From positions 62,001 through 126,000 of the forward strand of contig CAWBBW010000030.1 of the NCBI GenBank assembly GCA_963787135.1: a stretch of DNA of 64,000 nucleotides. Direction: 5' to 3'. Position numbers and translations under genes: made by a program. Origin of the DNA: Roseiarcus sp963787135. GTDB taxonomy: Bacteria > Pseudomonadota > Alphaproteobacteria > Rhizobiales > Beijerinckiaceae. The notes beneath the pieces were generated by a model. That model did not search any database. It saw only the letters and a program-made list of their open reading frames with translations, and had not been told where the DNA came from. Below, piece after piece: positions 17,343 to 25,254 of the stretch. Position 1 is the first letter of the stretch. Each line of letters starts with the position of its first letter.

Positions 17343-18623
17343 TCACCGTAGCGCCGCCTGACGCTCGACCAGAAAAGCCCGTGCGGCGGGGTCCGTCTGC
17401 AGGCCGATCGCGAGGTCGTAGGCGCGGCGCGCCGCCCCGATGTCGCCGAGCTTCGCGCACAGGTCGGCCTTCGCGACCCAATAGGGCTCGAACCCGTCGA
17501 GACCTCCGCGCGCTCCGACCTCCTCGAGCAACGCCAGTCCCGCCTTGGGGCCACGCGCGTGAGCGACCGCCGCGGCGCGATTGACCGCGACGACCGGAGA
17601 GCCGGTCATGGCGAAGAGCGCATCGTAAAGCTGAACGATCGCGTCCCAGTCTGTCGTCCCGCTGACGCGTCGCGCGGCGTGGACGGACTGTACGGCCGCC
17701 TCCAGCTGAAAACGGCCGGGCGCGTGCGACGCGCTCGCCGCGCTGAGCAGGCGCTCGGCTTCCTCGATCGCCGGCCGGTCCCACAAGGCCGTCTCCTGCT
17801 CGCTCAAGGGGACATAGCGTCCGGCGGCGTCGCGTCGCGCCGCGCGCCGGGAATGGGCGTAGAGCATCAGCGCCATGAGGCCTTTCGCCTCCGGCTCGTC
17901 GGCTGCGAGCGCGACGACGACGCGGCCGAGCCAGATCGCCTCCTCGGCCAGATTGCGTCCGCGGGGATCGTCGGAGAACGCCTCCGCCCAGCCATGCGAG
18001 AAGGCGGCGTAAATCGCCTCGAGGACGGCGCCGAGACGCTCGGGCAGGTCCTCGCGCTCGGGGATCCGGAACGGCACGCCGGCGAGGCGGATCTTGCCCT
18101 TGGCGCGGGCGAGGCGCTGGCCCATAGCGGCGGGCGAGACGAGGAAGGCCGAGGCGATCGCCGCCGCGTCGAGGCCCAATATCGTCTGCAGCATCAGCGG
18201 CGCGCGGATGGATTCATCGATCGCCGGATGGGCGCAGGCGAACATGAGCGCGAGGCGCCGGTCGGGTATCGACGTCTCTCCCTCCGCTGCTTTCAGCTCT
18301 TCGTCGATCATCGTCAGCGCGCCGGTCGCCGCCTCCGCGCTCCGCCGGCGCCGGGCTGCGTCGATCATGCGCCGCCGCGCCGTCGTCACGAGCCAGCCCT
18401 CGGGATTCGACGGCACGCCTTGCGCCGGCCATGCGGTCAGGGCGGCGGCGAAGGCGTCGGCGAGGGCGTCTTCGGCGCCGGGCACGTCGCGGTTCGGCGC
18501 GGCGAGATAGGCGACGAGCTTGCCGTAGCTTTCGCGCGCCGTCCGGGCGGCGGCGGCGCGGGCGGCGGCGTCGAGGCCCGGCGCGCCCGCGCGCCCGCCG
18601 CCATGCCCCTCACTCGACCTCAT
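17343..18623 (-). CDS. ECF42-type RNA polymerase sigma factor with C-terminal TPR-like extension
   Basis: 426 aa from the ATG at 18623; a GTG one codon earlier is possible. The N-terminal 190 residues hold sigma region 2 (EDALADAFAAALTAWP, NPEGWLVTTARRRMIDAARR) and region 4 (LMLQTILGLDAAAIASAFLV, MGQRLARAKGKIR). A long C-terminal DUF6596/TPR-like helical region follows (RLGAVLEAIYAAFSHGW onward). This build, about 400 aa and next to a YciI/DGPF gene, defines the ECF42 group, which has no classic anti-sigma factor; the C-terminal extension is thought to control activity. The partner gene lies 450 bp upstream on the same strand. Confidence 0.9.
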   Translation of the reverse strand: MRSSEGHGGGRAGAPGLDAAARAAAARTARESYGKLVAYLAAPNRDVPGAEDALADAFAAALTAWPAQGVPSNPEGWLVTTARRRMIDAARRRRSAEAATGALTMIDEELKAAEGETSIPDRRLALMFACAHPAIDESIRAPLMLQTILGLDAAAIASAFLVSPAAMGQRLARAKGKIRLAGVPFRIPEREDLPERLGAVLEAIYAAFSHGWAEAFSDDPRGRNLAEEAIWLGRVVVALAADEPEAKGLMALMLYAHSRRAARRDAAGRYVPLSEQETALWDRPAIEEAERLLSAASASHAPGRFQLEAAVQSVHAARRVSGTTDWDAIVQLYDALFAMTGSPVVAVNRAAAVAHARGPKAGLALLEEVGARGGLDGFEPYWVAKADLCAKLGDIGAARRAYDLAIGLQTDPAARAFLVERQAALR

Positions 18624-19073
18624 CACGCCAAACCTGAAACTTCATGAGAGCCGGTCATTGGTACGGAGGCGAGAGCGATGGAGGAGAATAATCCCGACGT
18701 GCCGGGGCGCCATTTCCATTCCCGGAACCAATCTTTTCAGTCTCTTGCAGTGACATTTTCGCGCCGACTCGACGGTGACTTGGAGGACCGGCAGAGCAGG
18801 GACGCGACCCGCTATAGAGCCGTTCGTGCGAACCGCCGCAGGCCGCACAATCTTCGAATCCAAAGCGTCAATCATAGCGTAGCATGACTTCCGTTTTTCA
18901 CAAAGCGCTATTTCTTTGTACGCCATTGTTATAAAATAGAATCAATAGCTTAATGCCGCAAGCTAATTCTTTGGTTCATGATCAGCGGTCGGGTCGCCCT
19001 GCAGGCCTCGTCGGCCACGCCGACCCCCGACCTCCATTTCTGTTCGACTTCTTACGGGTCGAATGGACCCTGC
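18624..19073. other. 450-bp region between the sigma factor gene and its YciI partner; no convincing gene
   Basis: Short open frames on both strands (for example 18642-18926 minus, 18678-18887 plus) show no recognisable motifs. Positions 18890-18985 are markedly AT-rich compared with the flanks and could be a promoter or a remnant of inserted DNA. A 6-bp inverted repeat (TTCGAC/GTCGAA) lies just after the YciI stop and could be a weak terminator. Confidence 0.35.
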
Positions 19074-19421
19074 TCACATGGCCCAGATGGGCCTGACCTC
19101 GATTGCGCCGGTCTCGGCGCCGGGACACCGCGCCGCCCAGGCGATCGCGCCGTCGAGGTCGGGGGCCTCGATCAGATAATAGCCGCCGAGCTGCTCCTTG
19201 ACCTCCGCGTAGGGGCCGTTGAGGACTTGCGCCTTCCCGTTCTTGGTGCGAACCACGGTCGCCGTCGAGCTCGGATGAAGGCGTTCGCCGCCGACATAGG
19301 CGCCCGCCTCCTTCATCGCATTGGTATAGGCACCGTAAGCGGCGATCATCGCGCCGACCTGTTCCCTGGGCGCCGCCTGCATCGCCTTCTCGTCCGAATG
19401 AATCATCAACAGATATTGCAT
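19074..19421 (-). CDS. YciI/DGPF-domain protein, partner of the ECF42 sigma factor
   Basis: 115 aa with GGGAGCAAGGCG before the ATG. It has the ferredoxin-like YCII fold signatures: MQYLLMIHSDEKAM at the N-terminus, the LNGPYAEVKEQLGGYYLIEA core (the DGPF-like motif reads NGPY here), and a C-terminal GAIEVRPIW strand. In ECF42 systems such genes are the sigma factor's direct targets. A candidate ECF42 promoter lies upstream (19473-19499) and a GC-rich hairpin is in the leader. The biochemical role of DGPF proteins is unknown. Confidence 0.88.
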   Translation of the reverse strand: MQYLLMIHSDEKAMQAAPREQVGAMIAAYGAYTNAMKEAGAYVGGERLHPSSTATVVRTKNGKAQVLNGPYAEVKEQLGGYYLIEAPDLDGAIAWAARCPGAETGAIEVRPIWAM

Positions 19422-19442
19422 CGCCTTGCTCCCTTGAGTGAG

Positions 19443-19462
19443 GCGCGGCTGAAACGCCGCGC
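19443..19462 (-). other. GC-rich hairpin in the 5' leader of the YciI-like mRNA
   Basis: GCGCGGC (19443-19449) and GCCGCGC (19456-19462) form a perfect 7-bp stem with a 6-nt loop. It lies between the candidate promoter and the ribosome site, about 20 nt before the start codon, and lacks a T-run, so it is a leader structure rather than a terminator. Confidence 0.45.
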
Positions 19463-19472
19463 TCCAACCAAA

Positions 19473-19499
19473 GACGGTCGGCTTCGGCCCGTTTCGACA
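19473..19499 (-). promoter_or_regulatory. Candidate ECF42 target promoter of the YciI-like gene
   Basis: On the minus strand TGTCGA (19499-19494) is followed after 17 nt by CGTC (19476-19473). As I recall, the ECF42 consensus is TGTCGA at -35 and CG(A/T)C at -10, so both boxes match at a normal spacing. It is the only such pair I noticed in the upstream region. Confidence 0.55.
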
Positions 19500-19580
19500 G
19501 GACGGCGAAAAATGTCGCTCGCCTTCTCTGGCGCAGGCGGCCCCGACAGGTCGGCGTGCCGCCGGCGCATATCGGCAAGC

Positions 19581-20414
19581 TCACGGCACGAAGTTGCTCT
19601 GCCCCGGGCCTGTCAAACCATAGACGTCGCCCTTGTCGTCCTGTGTGAGGGCGGCGAACCCACCCTTTGGCTCCAGGATCAGCTCCTTGCTGAGCGCCGC
19701 CGTGCGAAATTTCCAGCCTTGCGGCGGCTTGAGGACATCGCCCAGGGCGCCAAGCTGGTCGATCGTCATTTCGGGATCATCCTTGGTGGTGTAGGATATC
19801 ATGACCCACGTCCTGCCCTTGGGATCGTCGAGCAGGTAAACCGCCGATCCCTTCTTGAAACCTTCGACGGCCGTTCTCGAAACGAGCGTGCTGCGATAGG
19901 CGGCTGGCGCCGGTTTGGCGGAGATCCTGGTCGCGGGCGCCAGGCCGTTTCCCATCCACGCCGCGTCCAGCCCGTCAAAATTCCGCACCGCGCCGACCCT
20001 GTCGGCGAGCCAATCCACCGTCCAGTAGCGGGGAGGGCTCGTCGCTACGGCGATCGCCTGATATTGCCTGGCGATCTGCCTGGGATCGAGTTTGTCGGTG
20101 AGCGACTTCGGCGCCGAATCCCGCAATTCGTCCGGGTCGTTCTGGCCGGTGGTGTTGTAGACGCTGACGTACAACACTTTCTTGAGCGCGTCTCTGGCGA
20201 AGAGATCGATCTCCTCATAGCGATAGTTGCGCAGATTGTCGTACTTGCGCTGTTCGGCGCCGGCGCAATCGTCGGGCAGCTGGCTGAAGTATTTGCAGGT
20301 CGACCAATCCGCGGCGTCAGCAGACGCAACACCTGAGCCCGTCAACCATGGGAGAAAGAGGGCAAGACCGCAAAGCGCCAGGCCGCCTTGATGACGTTTC
20401 CCGGCCGTCCGCAT
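19581..20414 (-). CDS. Exported hypothetical protein
   Basis: 277 aa with a very strong ribosome site (GGAGGAGGC) before the ATG. A signal peptide (LALCGLALFLPWLTGSGVAS) precedes a mature domain of about 245 residues with two Cys near its N-terminus (STCKYFSQLPDDCAGAEQ) that may pair. The C-terminal part is beta-rich (YLLDDPKGRTWVMISYTTKD). It is probably a soluble periplasmic or secreted protein. I recognise no family and the neighbours give no hint of function. Confidence 0.75.
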   Translation of the reverse strand: MRTAGKRHQGGLALCGLALFLPWLTGSGVASADAADWSTCKYFSQLPDDCAGAEQRKYDNLRNYRYEEIDLFARDALKKVLYVSVYNTTGQNDPDELRDSAPKSLTDKLDPRQIARQYQAIAVATSPPRYWTVDWLADRVGAVRNFDGLDAAWMGNGLAPATRISAKPAPAAYRSTLVSRTAVEGFKKGSAVYLLDDPKGRTWVMISYTTKDDPEMTIDQLGALGDVLKPPQGWKFRTAALSKELILEPKGGFAALTQDDKGDVYGLTGPGQSNFVP

Positions 20415-20522
20415 GCCTCCTCCGAATTTCAGCCCCTGGGTTCTCGCCGAGGCCTCCGATGAATACTAGTTCTGAATGTGATGTCGCCGCAACTGGGCGT
20501 GCCGGGCTCGCCCGCGCATGCT

Positions 20523-21599
20523 TCACATGATCGTCTTAACGGAAACCAGCACGAGCGCCCCAATCCAGACCGTTTCGGCGACCATGAGTCCTACGGGACG
20601 CAAGCCGGCGGCGAAGAGATCCTTGAATGACGTCTTCATGCCGAGCGCCGCAATCGCTGCGACCAGGCACCAGCGCGAAACGTCGTTGGCGAAATCGATC
20701 GCCACGCGCGGCAGCAGGCCAAAGGAGTTGGCCAGAACAAGCAGGGCGAAACCGACGAGAAAGAGCGGCAACGAGGGCCGCGAGCGCTCGCCGCCGCTTC
20801 GCGCCGACATAAGCGAGATGACAAAGACGACGGGAAGCAGCATCGCGACCCGCAACAGCTTGACATAGGTGGCGATATCGCCGGTTTCGGGCGAAATCAT
20901 ATATCCGGCGCCCACGACCTGGGCGACGTCGTGGATGGTGCCGCCAATGAAAACGCCGGCATGTTTGTGATCGAGCCCTATGGAGGTGGCGAAGACCGGA
21001 TAGAGGATCATCGCCAGAGTCGAGAGGGCGGTGACGCTGACCACGGTGAGGATCGTGTCGCGCTCGCTGTTCTCGTTGCGCGGCAGGACCGAAGCGATGG
21101 CGAGCGCCGCCGAGGCCCCGCAAATCGCCACCGCTCCGCCCGAGAGCACGCCGAACATCGGCGGCAGGTCGAGCCGCCGCGCCAGCAGCAGCCCGAAGAG
21201 AATCGTCGTCGCGACGCCGACGACGACGGTTGCGACCGGCACGACCCCGAGCGTTGCGATCTGTCCAAGCGTTATGCGCACGCCGAGCAGGGCGACGCCC
21301 GCGCGCAGCACCGAGCGTGAGGCAAACTCGATGCCTGCGACACAACGGCCGCTTTCGTGCAGGAAATGGAACGCCATGCCGAAGAGCAGCGCAAACAGCA
21401 TGACCGGGGCGGTATAATGTTGCGCGAGCCACGTCGACGCGAGCGCGATCGTGCCCGCGACGAGCAAGCCGGGATAGACGGCATGGATGAGCTTCGCCCC
21501 CGGCCACGATTCGAAACGAGGCGGCGGCTCGCTCGTCTCGATGGCGGCGATGCCTTCCATGCTGTCGTATGAATCAAAGCCGATGGGATGTTGCGTCAT
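20523..21599 (-). CDS. YeiH-family (UPF0324) putative sulfate exporter
   Basis: 358 aa, about ten hydrophobic segments. Family landmarks are ARSVLRAGVALLGVRITL-like (here FASRSVLRAGVALLGVRITL), LSGGAVAICGASAALAIAS and FIGGTIHDVAQVVGAGY. The family is annotated as putative sulfate/anion exporter from limited evidence (for example in sulfoacetate and taurine catabolism). It is flanked by an unrelated exported protein and an alcohol dehydrogenase, so the substrate is not supported by context. Confidence 0.87.
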   Translation of the reverse strand: MTQHPIGFDSYDSMEGIAAIETSEPPPRFESWPGAKLIHAVYPGLLVAGTIALASTWLAQHYTAPVMLFALLFGMAFHFLHESGRCVAGIEFASRSVLRAGVALLGVRITLGQIATLGVVPVATVVVGVATTILFGLLLARRLDLPPMFGVLSGGAVAICGASAALAIASVLPRNENSERDTILTVVSVTALSTLAMILYPVFATSIGLDHKHAGVFIGGTIHDVAQVVGAGYMISPETGDIATYVKLLRVAMLLPVVFVISLMSARSGGERSRPSLPLFLVGFALLVLANSFGLLPRVAIDFANDVSRWCLVAAIAALGMKTSFKDLFAAGLRPVGLMVAETVWIGALVLVSVKTIM

Positions 21600-21659
21600 T
21601 CGAGCGCGCTCATTGTGCGACGGTCCTTATCGGATCGGTCCGAGGAATCGAAGTGCCGG

Positions 21660-22676
21660 TCAGGCGTCCATCTTGAGCACGACGCGAAAGCGCGCCTTGC
21701 CGCTCATCATGCGCTCATAGGCTTCTTGCGCCTTTTCGAACGGGTAGATTTCGTTCATCGACGCGATCCCGTTGCGCTGACTGAATTGCAGCGTGTCTTC
21801 TGAATCCCTGGCGATGCCTGAATACCAGCCCTTGACCGACGCGCGCTTGCCGAGAAGATCGAGCGAATTGACTGTCAGCGGACCGACCGCGCCGATCACC
21901 ATCATGACCCCGTTCGGCCCCAGGCCGCCGGCGATCGCCTGCATCGCCTTGCCGTCGGTGACCGTCGCGAGAATGGCCGTCGCGCCGCCCATTGCGGTCA
22001 GCGCCTTCGCCGGGTCCTCGGCGCCGCTGTCGATGTAATCGCTCGCGCCGAGCTTCCGCGCGAGGTCCTCCTTGTCGCGCCCGCGGTTGACCGCAACGGT
22101 GCGAAAGCCCTGTCGGGCGGCGAACTGGATGCCGAGATGTCCAAGGCCGCCGACGCCATGGACCGCGACGATGTCGCCCGGTCCGGCGCCGGTGTGTCGC
22201 AGCGCGTTGAAGGTGGTGACGCCGGCGCAGAGCAGCGGCGCCGACTCGACCGTATCGAGATCGTCGGGCACATGGGCGACAGCGGAGACATGGGCGATCA
22301 TATGCGTGGCGTAGCCGCCGTCGCGGGTGACACCCGAGATTTCGTGCACGTTCTCGCAGGCAAAGGCGCTGTCGCGGCGGCAGCGGCTGCAATAGCCGCA
22401 CGATCCGCCGAACCAGCCGACGCCCGCGCGCGCGCCGACGCTCCAGCCCTGCACGCTAGCGCCGATCGCATCGACAAGGCCGATGACTTCGTGTCCGGGA
22501 ACGCGCGGATACCGGACCGGCATGAAGCCTTCGACGGTCAACGCGTCGCTGTGGCAGACACCGCAGGCCTGGACGCGGATGCGGACTTCATCATGGCCGG
22601 GGACGGGAATGTCCCGCTCTTCCAATTGCAGTGTTCCGCCCGCCTTGTGAACGACCATCGCGCGCATTTTCGCCAT
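21660..22676 (-). CDS. Zinc-dependent alcohol dehydrogenase (MDR family)
   Basis: 338 aa from the ATG at 22676 (GGAGAT upstream). Catalytic zinc ligands: the Cys in ACGVCHSD and the His/Glu of VPGHEVIG. Structural zinc Cys lie in CGYCSRCRRDSAFAC. The NAD(P) fold has VHGVGGLGHLGIQFA. The length and these features match the short-chain primary alcohol or cinnamyl-type alcohol dehydrogenases of the medium-chain superfamily. It converts alcohols to aldehydes reversibly; the exact substrate cannot be told. Confidence 0.9.
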   Translation of the reverse strand: MAKMRAMVVHKAGGTLQLEERDIPVPGHDEVRIRVQACGVCHSDALTVEGFMPVRYPRVPGHEVIGLVDAIGASVQGWSVGARAGVGWFGGSCGYCSRCRRDSAFACENVHEISGVTRDGGYATHMIAHVSAVAHVPDDLDTVESAPLLCAGVTTFNALRHTGAGPGDIVAVHGVGGLGHLGIQFAARQGFRTVAVNRGRDKEDLARKLGASDYIDSGAEDPAKALTAMGGATAILATVTDGKAMQAIAGGLGPNGVMMVIGAVGPLTVNSLDLLGKRASVKGWYSGIARDSEDTLQFSQRNGIASMNEIYPFEKAQEAYERMMSGKARFRVVLKMDA

Positions 22677-22848
22677 TGCAGGATCTCCGTCGATCACTAT
22701 AGCCTAGCCGTCGTCGGCCGCAGAGAAACATGCCATCCGATATCGAAGTCGGGGTCGAATCCCGTGTCCGAACCGGCCGAGGACGCGGGCGCGTTCTCGT
22801 TTCTAGCAAAGCTTACGCATCGCGAAGCACAGCAGCAAGGAGAAGCGC

Positions 22849-23541
22849 ATGCAGGGCGATCAAGCACTCTTTGCGCAGGGGCTTGCGACCTACGAAAAGG
22901 TCGTGAGCCACAACTACATGGCGCACCGAGAGGTGTACGGACTTCTTCATCGGATTCTGGCGGCCGAAGCGCCTGATCGGTTCGTCTATCTGGACGTCGC
23001 CTGCGGCACGGCCAAAGGCTCGGCCGAGGCGCTGAAGGGCGCGAACGTAGGCGGCTACATCGGCATCGACATTTCGCGGCCATCGCTGGAAGTGGCCCGC
23101 GCAGCTCTCCAGGACCTTAGCTGTCCGGTTGACCTTCGCTGCCAGGATTTCGTCGAGGCGATCGCCGGCTGGGACGAACCGGTCCATGTCATATGGATTG
23201 GCCAGTCGCTTCACCATCTGCGTGCGGATGCGAAACAGGACTTCATGCGGCGCGTCCGAGCCTTGCTTCCGCACAATGGGCTCTTCCTGATCTGGGAACC
23301 CACCTGTCTCGAGGGTGAGGATCGGGAGGGATGGATGGAGCGGTTTCGGCAATTGCGCCCGGAATGGCCTGCGGTGAGTGACGACGAATTCGCCGCCTTT
23401 GACAGCCATCACCGCGCCTCCGACTACGCCGAGACCGCAACAGCCTGGACGGCGATGGGCCGCGAGGCCGGATTCGAGGGGGTCGAGGAAATGCTAGTCA
23501 CGCCGAACAGGTTGGCCAGGATGTATCGCTACCGCAACTGA
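22849..23541 (+). CDS. Class I SAM-dependent methyltransferase
   Basis: 230 aa with AAGGAG before the ATG. Motif I is YLDVACGTAKGSAEAL, the acidic residue after strand 2 is in YIGIDISRPSLEVA, and IWIGQSLHHL marks motif IV-like positions. The rest (FLIWEPTCLEGEDREGWMER) is a regular Rossmann-type methyltransferase. The substrate is unknown. The next gene (SDR) starts 58 nt later on the same strand and may be co-transcribed. Confidence 0.82.
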   Translation: MQGDQALFAQGLATYEKVVSHNYMAHREVYGLLHRILAAEAPDRFVYLDVACGTAKGSAEALKGANVGGYIGIDISRPSLEVARAALQDLSCPVDLRCQDFVEAIAGWDEPVHVIWIGQSLHHLRADAKQDFMRRVRALLPHNGLFLIWEPTCLEGEDREGWMERFRQLRPEWPAVSDDEFAAFDSHHRASDYAETATAWTAMGREAGFEGVEEMLVTPNRLARMYRYRN

Positions 23542-23599
23542 GCCCGCGCGGCCTGCCTGCCGGACTGCAGCGGCCGAAGGCGAGGCGAGGAGCAGAACA

Positions 23600-24463
23600 A
23601 TGCCGGATTCGAACGAATGCCTGCGAGGCAAGGTGGCGGTGGTTACCGGCGCGGCCCGCGGCATTGGGCGCGCCGCGGCTGTCGCCTTCGCCCGCGCGGG
23701 CGCCGGGGTCATCGGTCTCGACATCTGCGCGCCCGTCGACCCGCGCTCCGGCGTCGCGCCGTCGACCCCGGAAGATCTGACCGAGACGGGCCGCCTGGTC
23801 GGAGCGGCTGGCCGCCGCTGGCTCAGCGTCACCGCCGACCAGCGCGACCTCACCGCGCTGCGAGCGGCCGCCGCGAAAGCCGAGCAGGAATTTGGCGGCA
23901 TCGATATCCTGTTCGCCAATGCGGGCATCCAGAGCTTCCATCCGCTGCTCGAGATGGAGGACGCAGACTGGCGGATCACGATCGATGTCAACCTGACCGG
24001 CTCGGCCAACGCCATTCGCGCCTTTGCGCCCTACATTGTGAAGCGCGGCGGCGGACGCATCATCCTGACCTCCTCTACTCAAGGGCAGCACGGCACGAAA
24101 TACGGGGCCGCCTACGCGGCGTCGAAATGGGGAATCATCGGCTTGATGAAGTCGGCGGCGCTGGAGCTCGGACCGCACAAGATCACGGTCAACGCCGTCG
24201 TCCCCGGCCTGATCGATACGCCGCTGACCCGCCATCAGGAACGCTATGCGCAAGTGCTGCTAGACGGCGGCGGAACACCGACCGGCTCAGACGAGGAGGC
24301 AGCCAAAAAAATCCTCGCGGCCAAGACTCCGCTCGGCGTACCCTGGATCGACCCCGCGGATGTGGCGCCGGTCGTAGTCTTCCTCGCCTCCGACGCCGCG
24401 CGCATGGTTTCGGGCGCCGCCTACGATGTCACCGCAGGCGACAGCGCCCGCAATACGGCGTAA
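23600..24463 (+). CDS. Short-chain dehydrogenase/reductase, possibly mycofactocin-type
   Basis: 287 aa with GAGGAG before the ATG. It has the classical SDR elements: VAVVTGAARGIGRAAAV cofactor motif, ILFANAGI, the catalytic Ser in ILTSSTQG, and YAASK (Tyr-x3-Lys). An insertion after the first helix (about residues 45-65) and the C-terminal layout resemble the mycofactocin-coupled/carveol dehydrogenase subgroup, but no mycofactocin genes are seen. The substrate is unassigned. The stop codon abuts the start of the DUF1275 gene. Confidence 0.85.
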   Translation: MPDSNECLRGKVAVVTGAARGIGRAAAVAFARAGAGVIGLDICAPVDPRSGVAPSTPEDLTETGRLVGAAGRRWLSVTADQRDLTALRAAAAKAEQEFGGIDILFANAGIQSFHPLLEMEDADWRITIDVNLTGSANAIRAFAPYIVKRGGGRIILTSSTQGQHGTKYGAAYAASKWGIIGLMKSAALELGPHKITVNAVVPGLIDTPLTRHQERYAQVLLDGGGTPTGSDEEAAKKILAAKTPLGVPWIDPADVAPVVVFLASDAARMVSGAAYDVTAGDSARNTA

Positions 24464-25210
24464 ATGCGCCGATGGCGATCGATGTCTGACGCCGAAGATT
24501 CGCAGACTCAAAACTCCGGCGGCGCCGTCGGCGCACGACAGTTCGCCAGGAAGCAACAGCGGAAAGCCGTCGCCCTCGCTCTGGTCGCGGGCGTCGTCGA
24601 CGGCTACGGCATCATAACTTATCAAACCTACCTGTCATTCATGAGCGGAAACACCACGCAAACCGGTTACAACATCGGGGAACGAGACTTTGCGGCGGCG
24701 CTTCCGTCGGCGATTGCGATCGTGTTTTTCGTCGCCGGCTCCTTTGCGGGATCTTTCCTCGCGCATTCCGCTTCGCGACGGCCACGCCGGTTGATATTTG
24801 GATCGGTTACAGCCTTGCTCGCGCTGATCATTGGCTTCACGCAACTCGGGTTTTTATCCGCTGGAGTTCACATTGCAGTGGTGAGTTTTGCGATGGGCGT
24901 CATGAACCTGGCGCTCACTCGCGTCGGCAAACAAAGGGTGAGCCTGGCCTTCGTAACCGGAACGCTGCACGGCCTGGGGGAACACCTTGCGCTGGCGGTC
25001 ATGCGTGCGCCTCTCGCGGACAGCCAGGGATCATGGGATACGCATGGTCGCCGGGCTGGCCTACTGGCTTCAATCTGGTCCGGGTTCCTGGCCGGCGCAT
25101 TATTGTCGGGCGCCGCGACGCCACACTTCGGGGCTTGGATTTTGCTGCTTCCCATCGTGATGCTGGCGGCGCTGGCAGTGCTTGACGGCAATGCAGGGCA
25201 AACCGCCTGA
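24464..25210 (+). CDS. DUF1275 (YoaK) family membrane protein
   Basis: 248 aa if the ATG directly after the SDR stop is used; an ATG at 24482 gives 242 aa. Six hydrophobic segments are visible. The family signature is GVVDGYGIITYQTYLSFMSG followed by NTTQTG, and a later repeat-like segment has SLAFVTGTLHGLGEHLA. Members are inner-membrane proteins of unknown function. It shares the direction and near-zero spacing of the SDR gene, so they are probably one operon. Confidence 0.85.
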   Translation: MRRWRSMSDAEDSQTQNSGGAVGARQFARKQQRKAVALALVAGVVDGYGIITYQTYLSFMSGNTTQTGYNIGERDFAAALPSAIAIVFFVAGSFAGSFLAHSASRRPRRLIFGSVTALLALIIGFTQLGFLSAGVHIAVVSFAMGVMNLALTRVGKQRVSLAFVTGTLHGLGEHLALAVMRAPLADSQGSWDTHGRRAGLLASIWSGFLAGALLSGAATPHFGAWILLLPIVMLAALAVLDGNAGQTA

Positions 25211-25219
25211 TGCAATAGC

Positions 25220-25254
25220 GCGTGAGGCTGCCTTTGGCGGACAGCGTCTCACGC
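25220..25254. terminator. Inverted repeat between convergent DUF1275 and dctA genes
   Basis: GCGTGAG (25220-25226) pairs with CTCACGC (25248-25254), extended by CTG/CAG inside with one bulge on each side. It sits exactly in the 38-bp gap between two convergent genes and overlaps the dctA stop. There is no long T-run, so its efficiency is unclear. Confidence 0.45.

Noticed and set aside
15043..17784. A 913-codon open frame on the minus strand antisense to livK and the epimerase gene
   Set aside because: It is very Arg/Gly/Ala-rich with no domain, and both opposing genes have clear families and ribosome sites. It is a shadow of high-GC codon use.
18642..18926. A 94-codon minus-strand frame between sigma factor and YciI genes
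   Set aside because: No motif, no good ribosome site, and drifting composition; kept as unexplained region instead.
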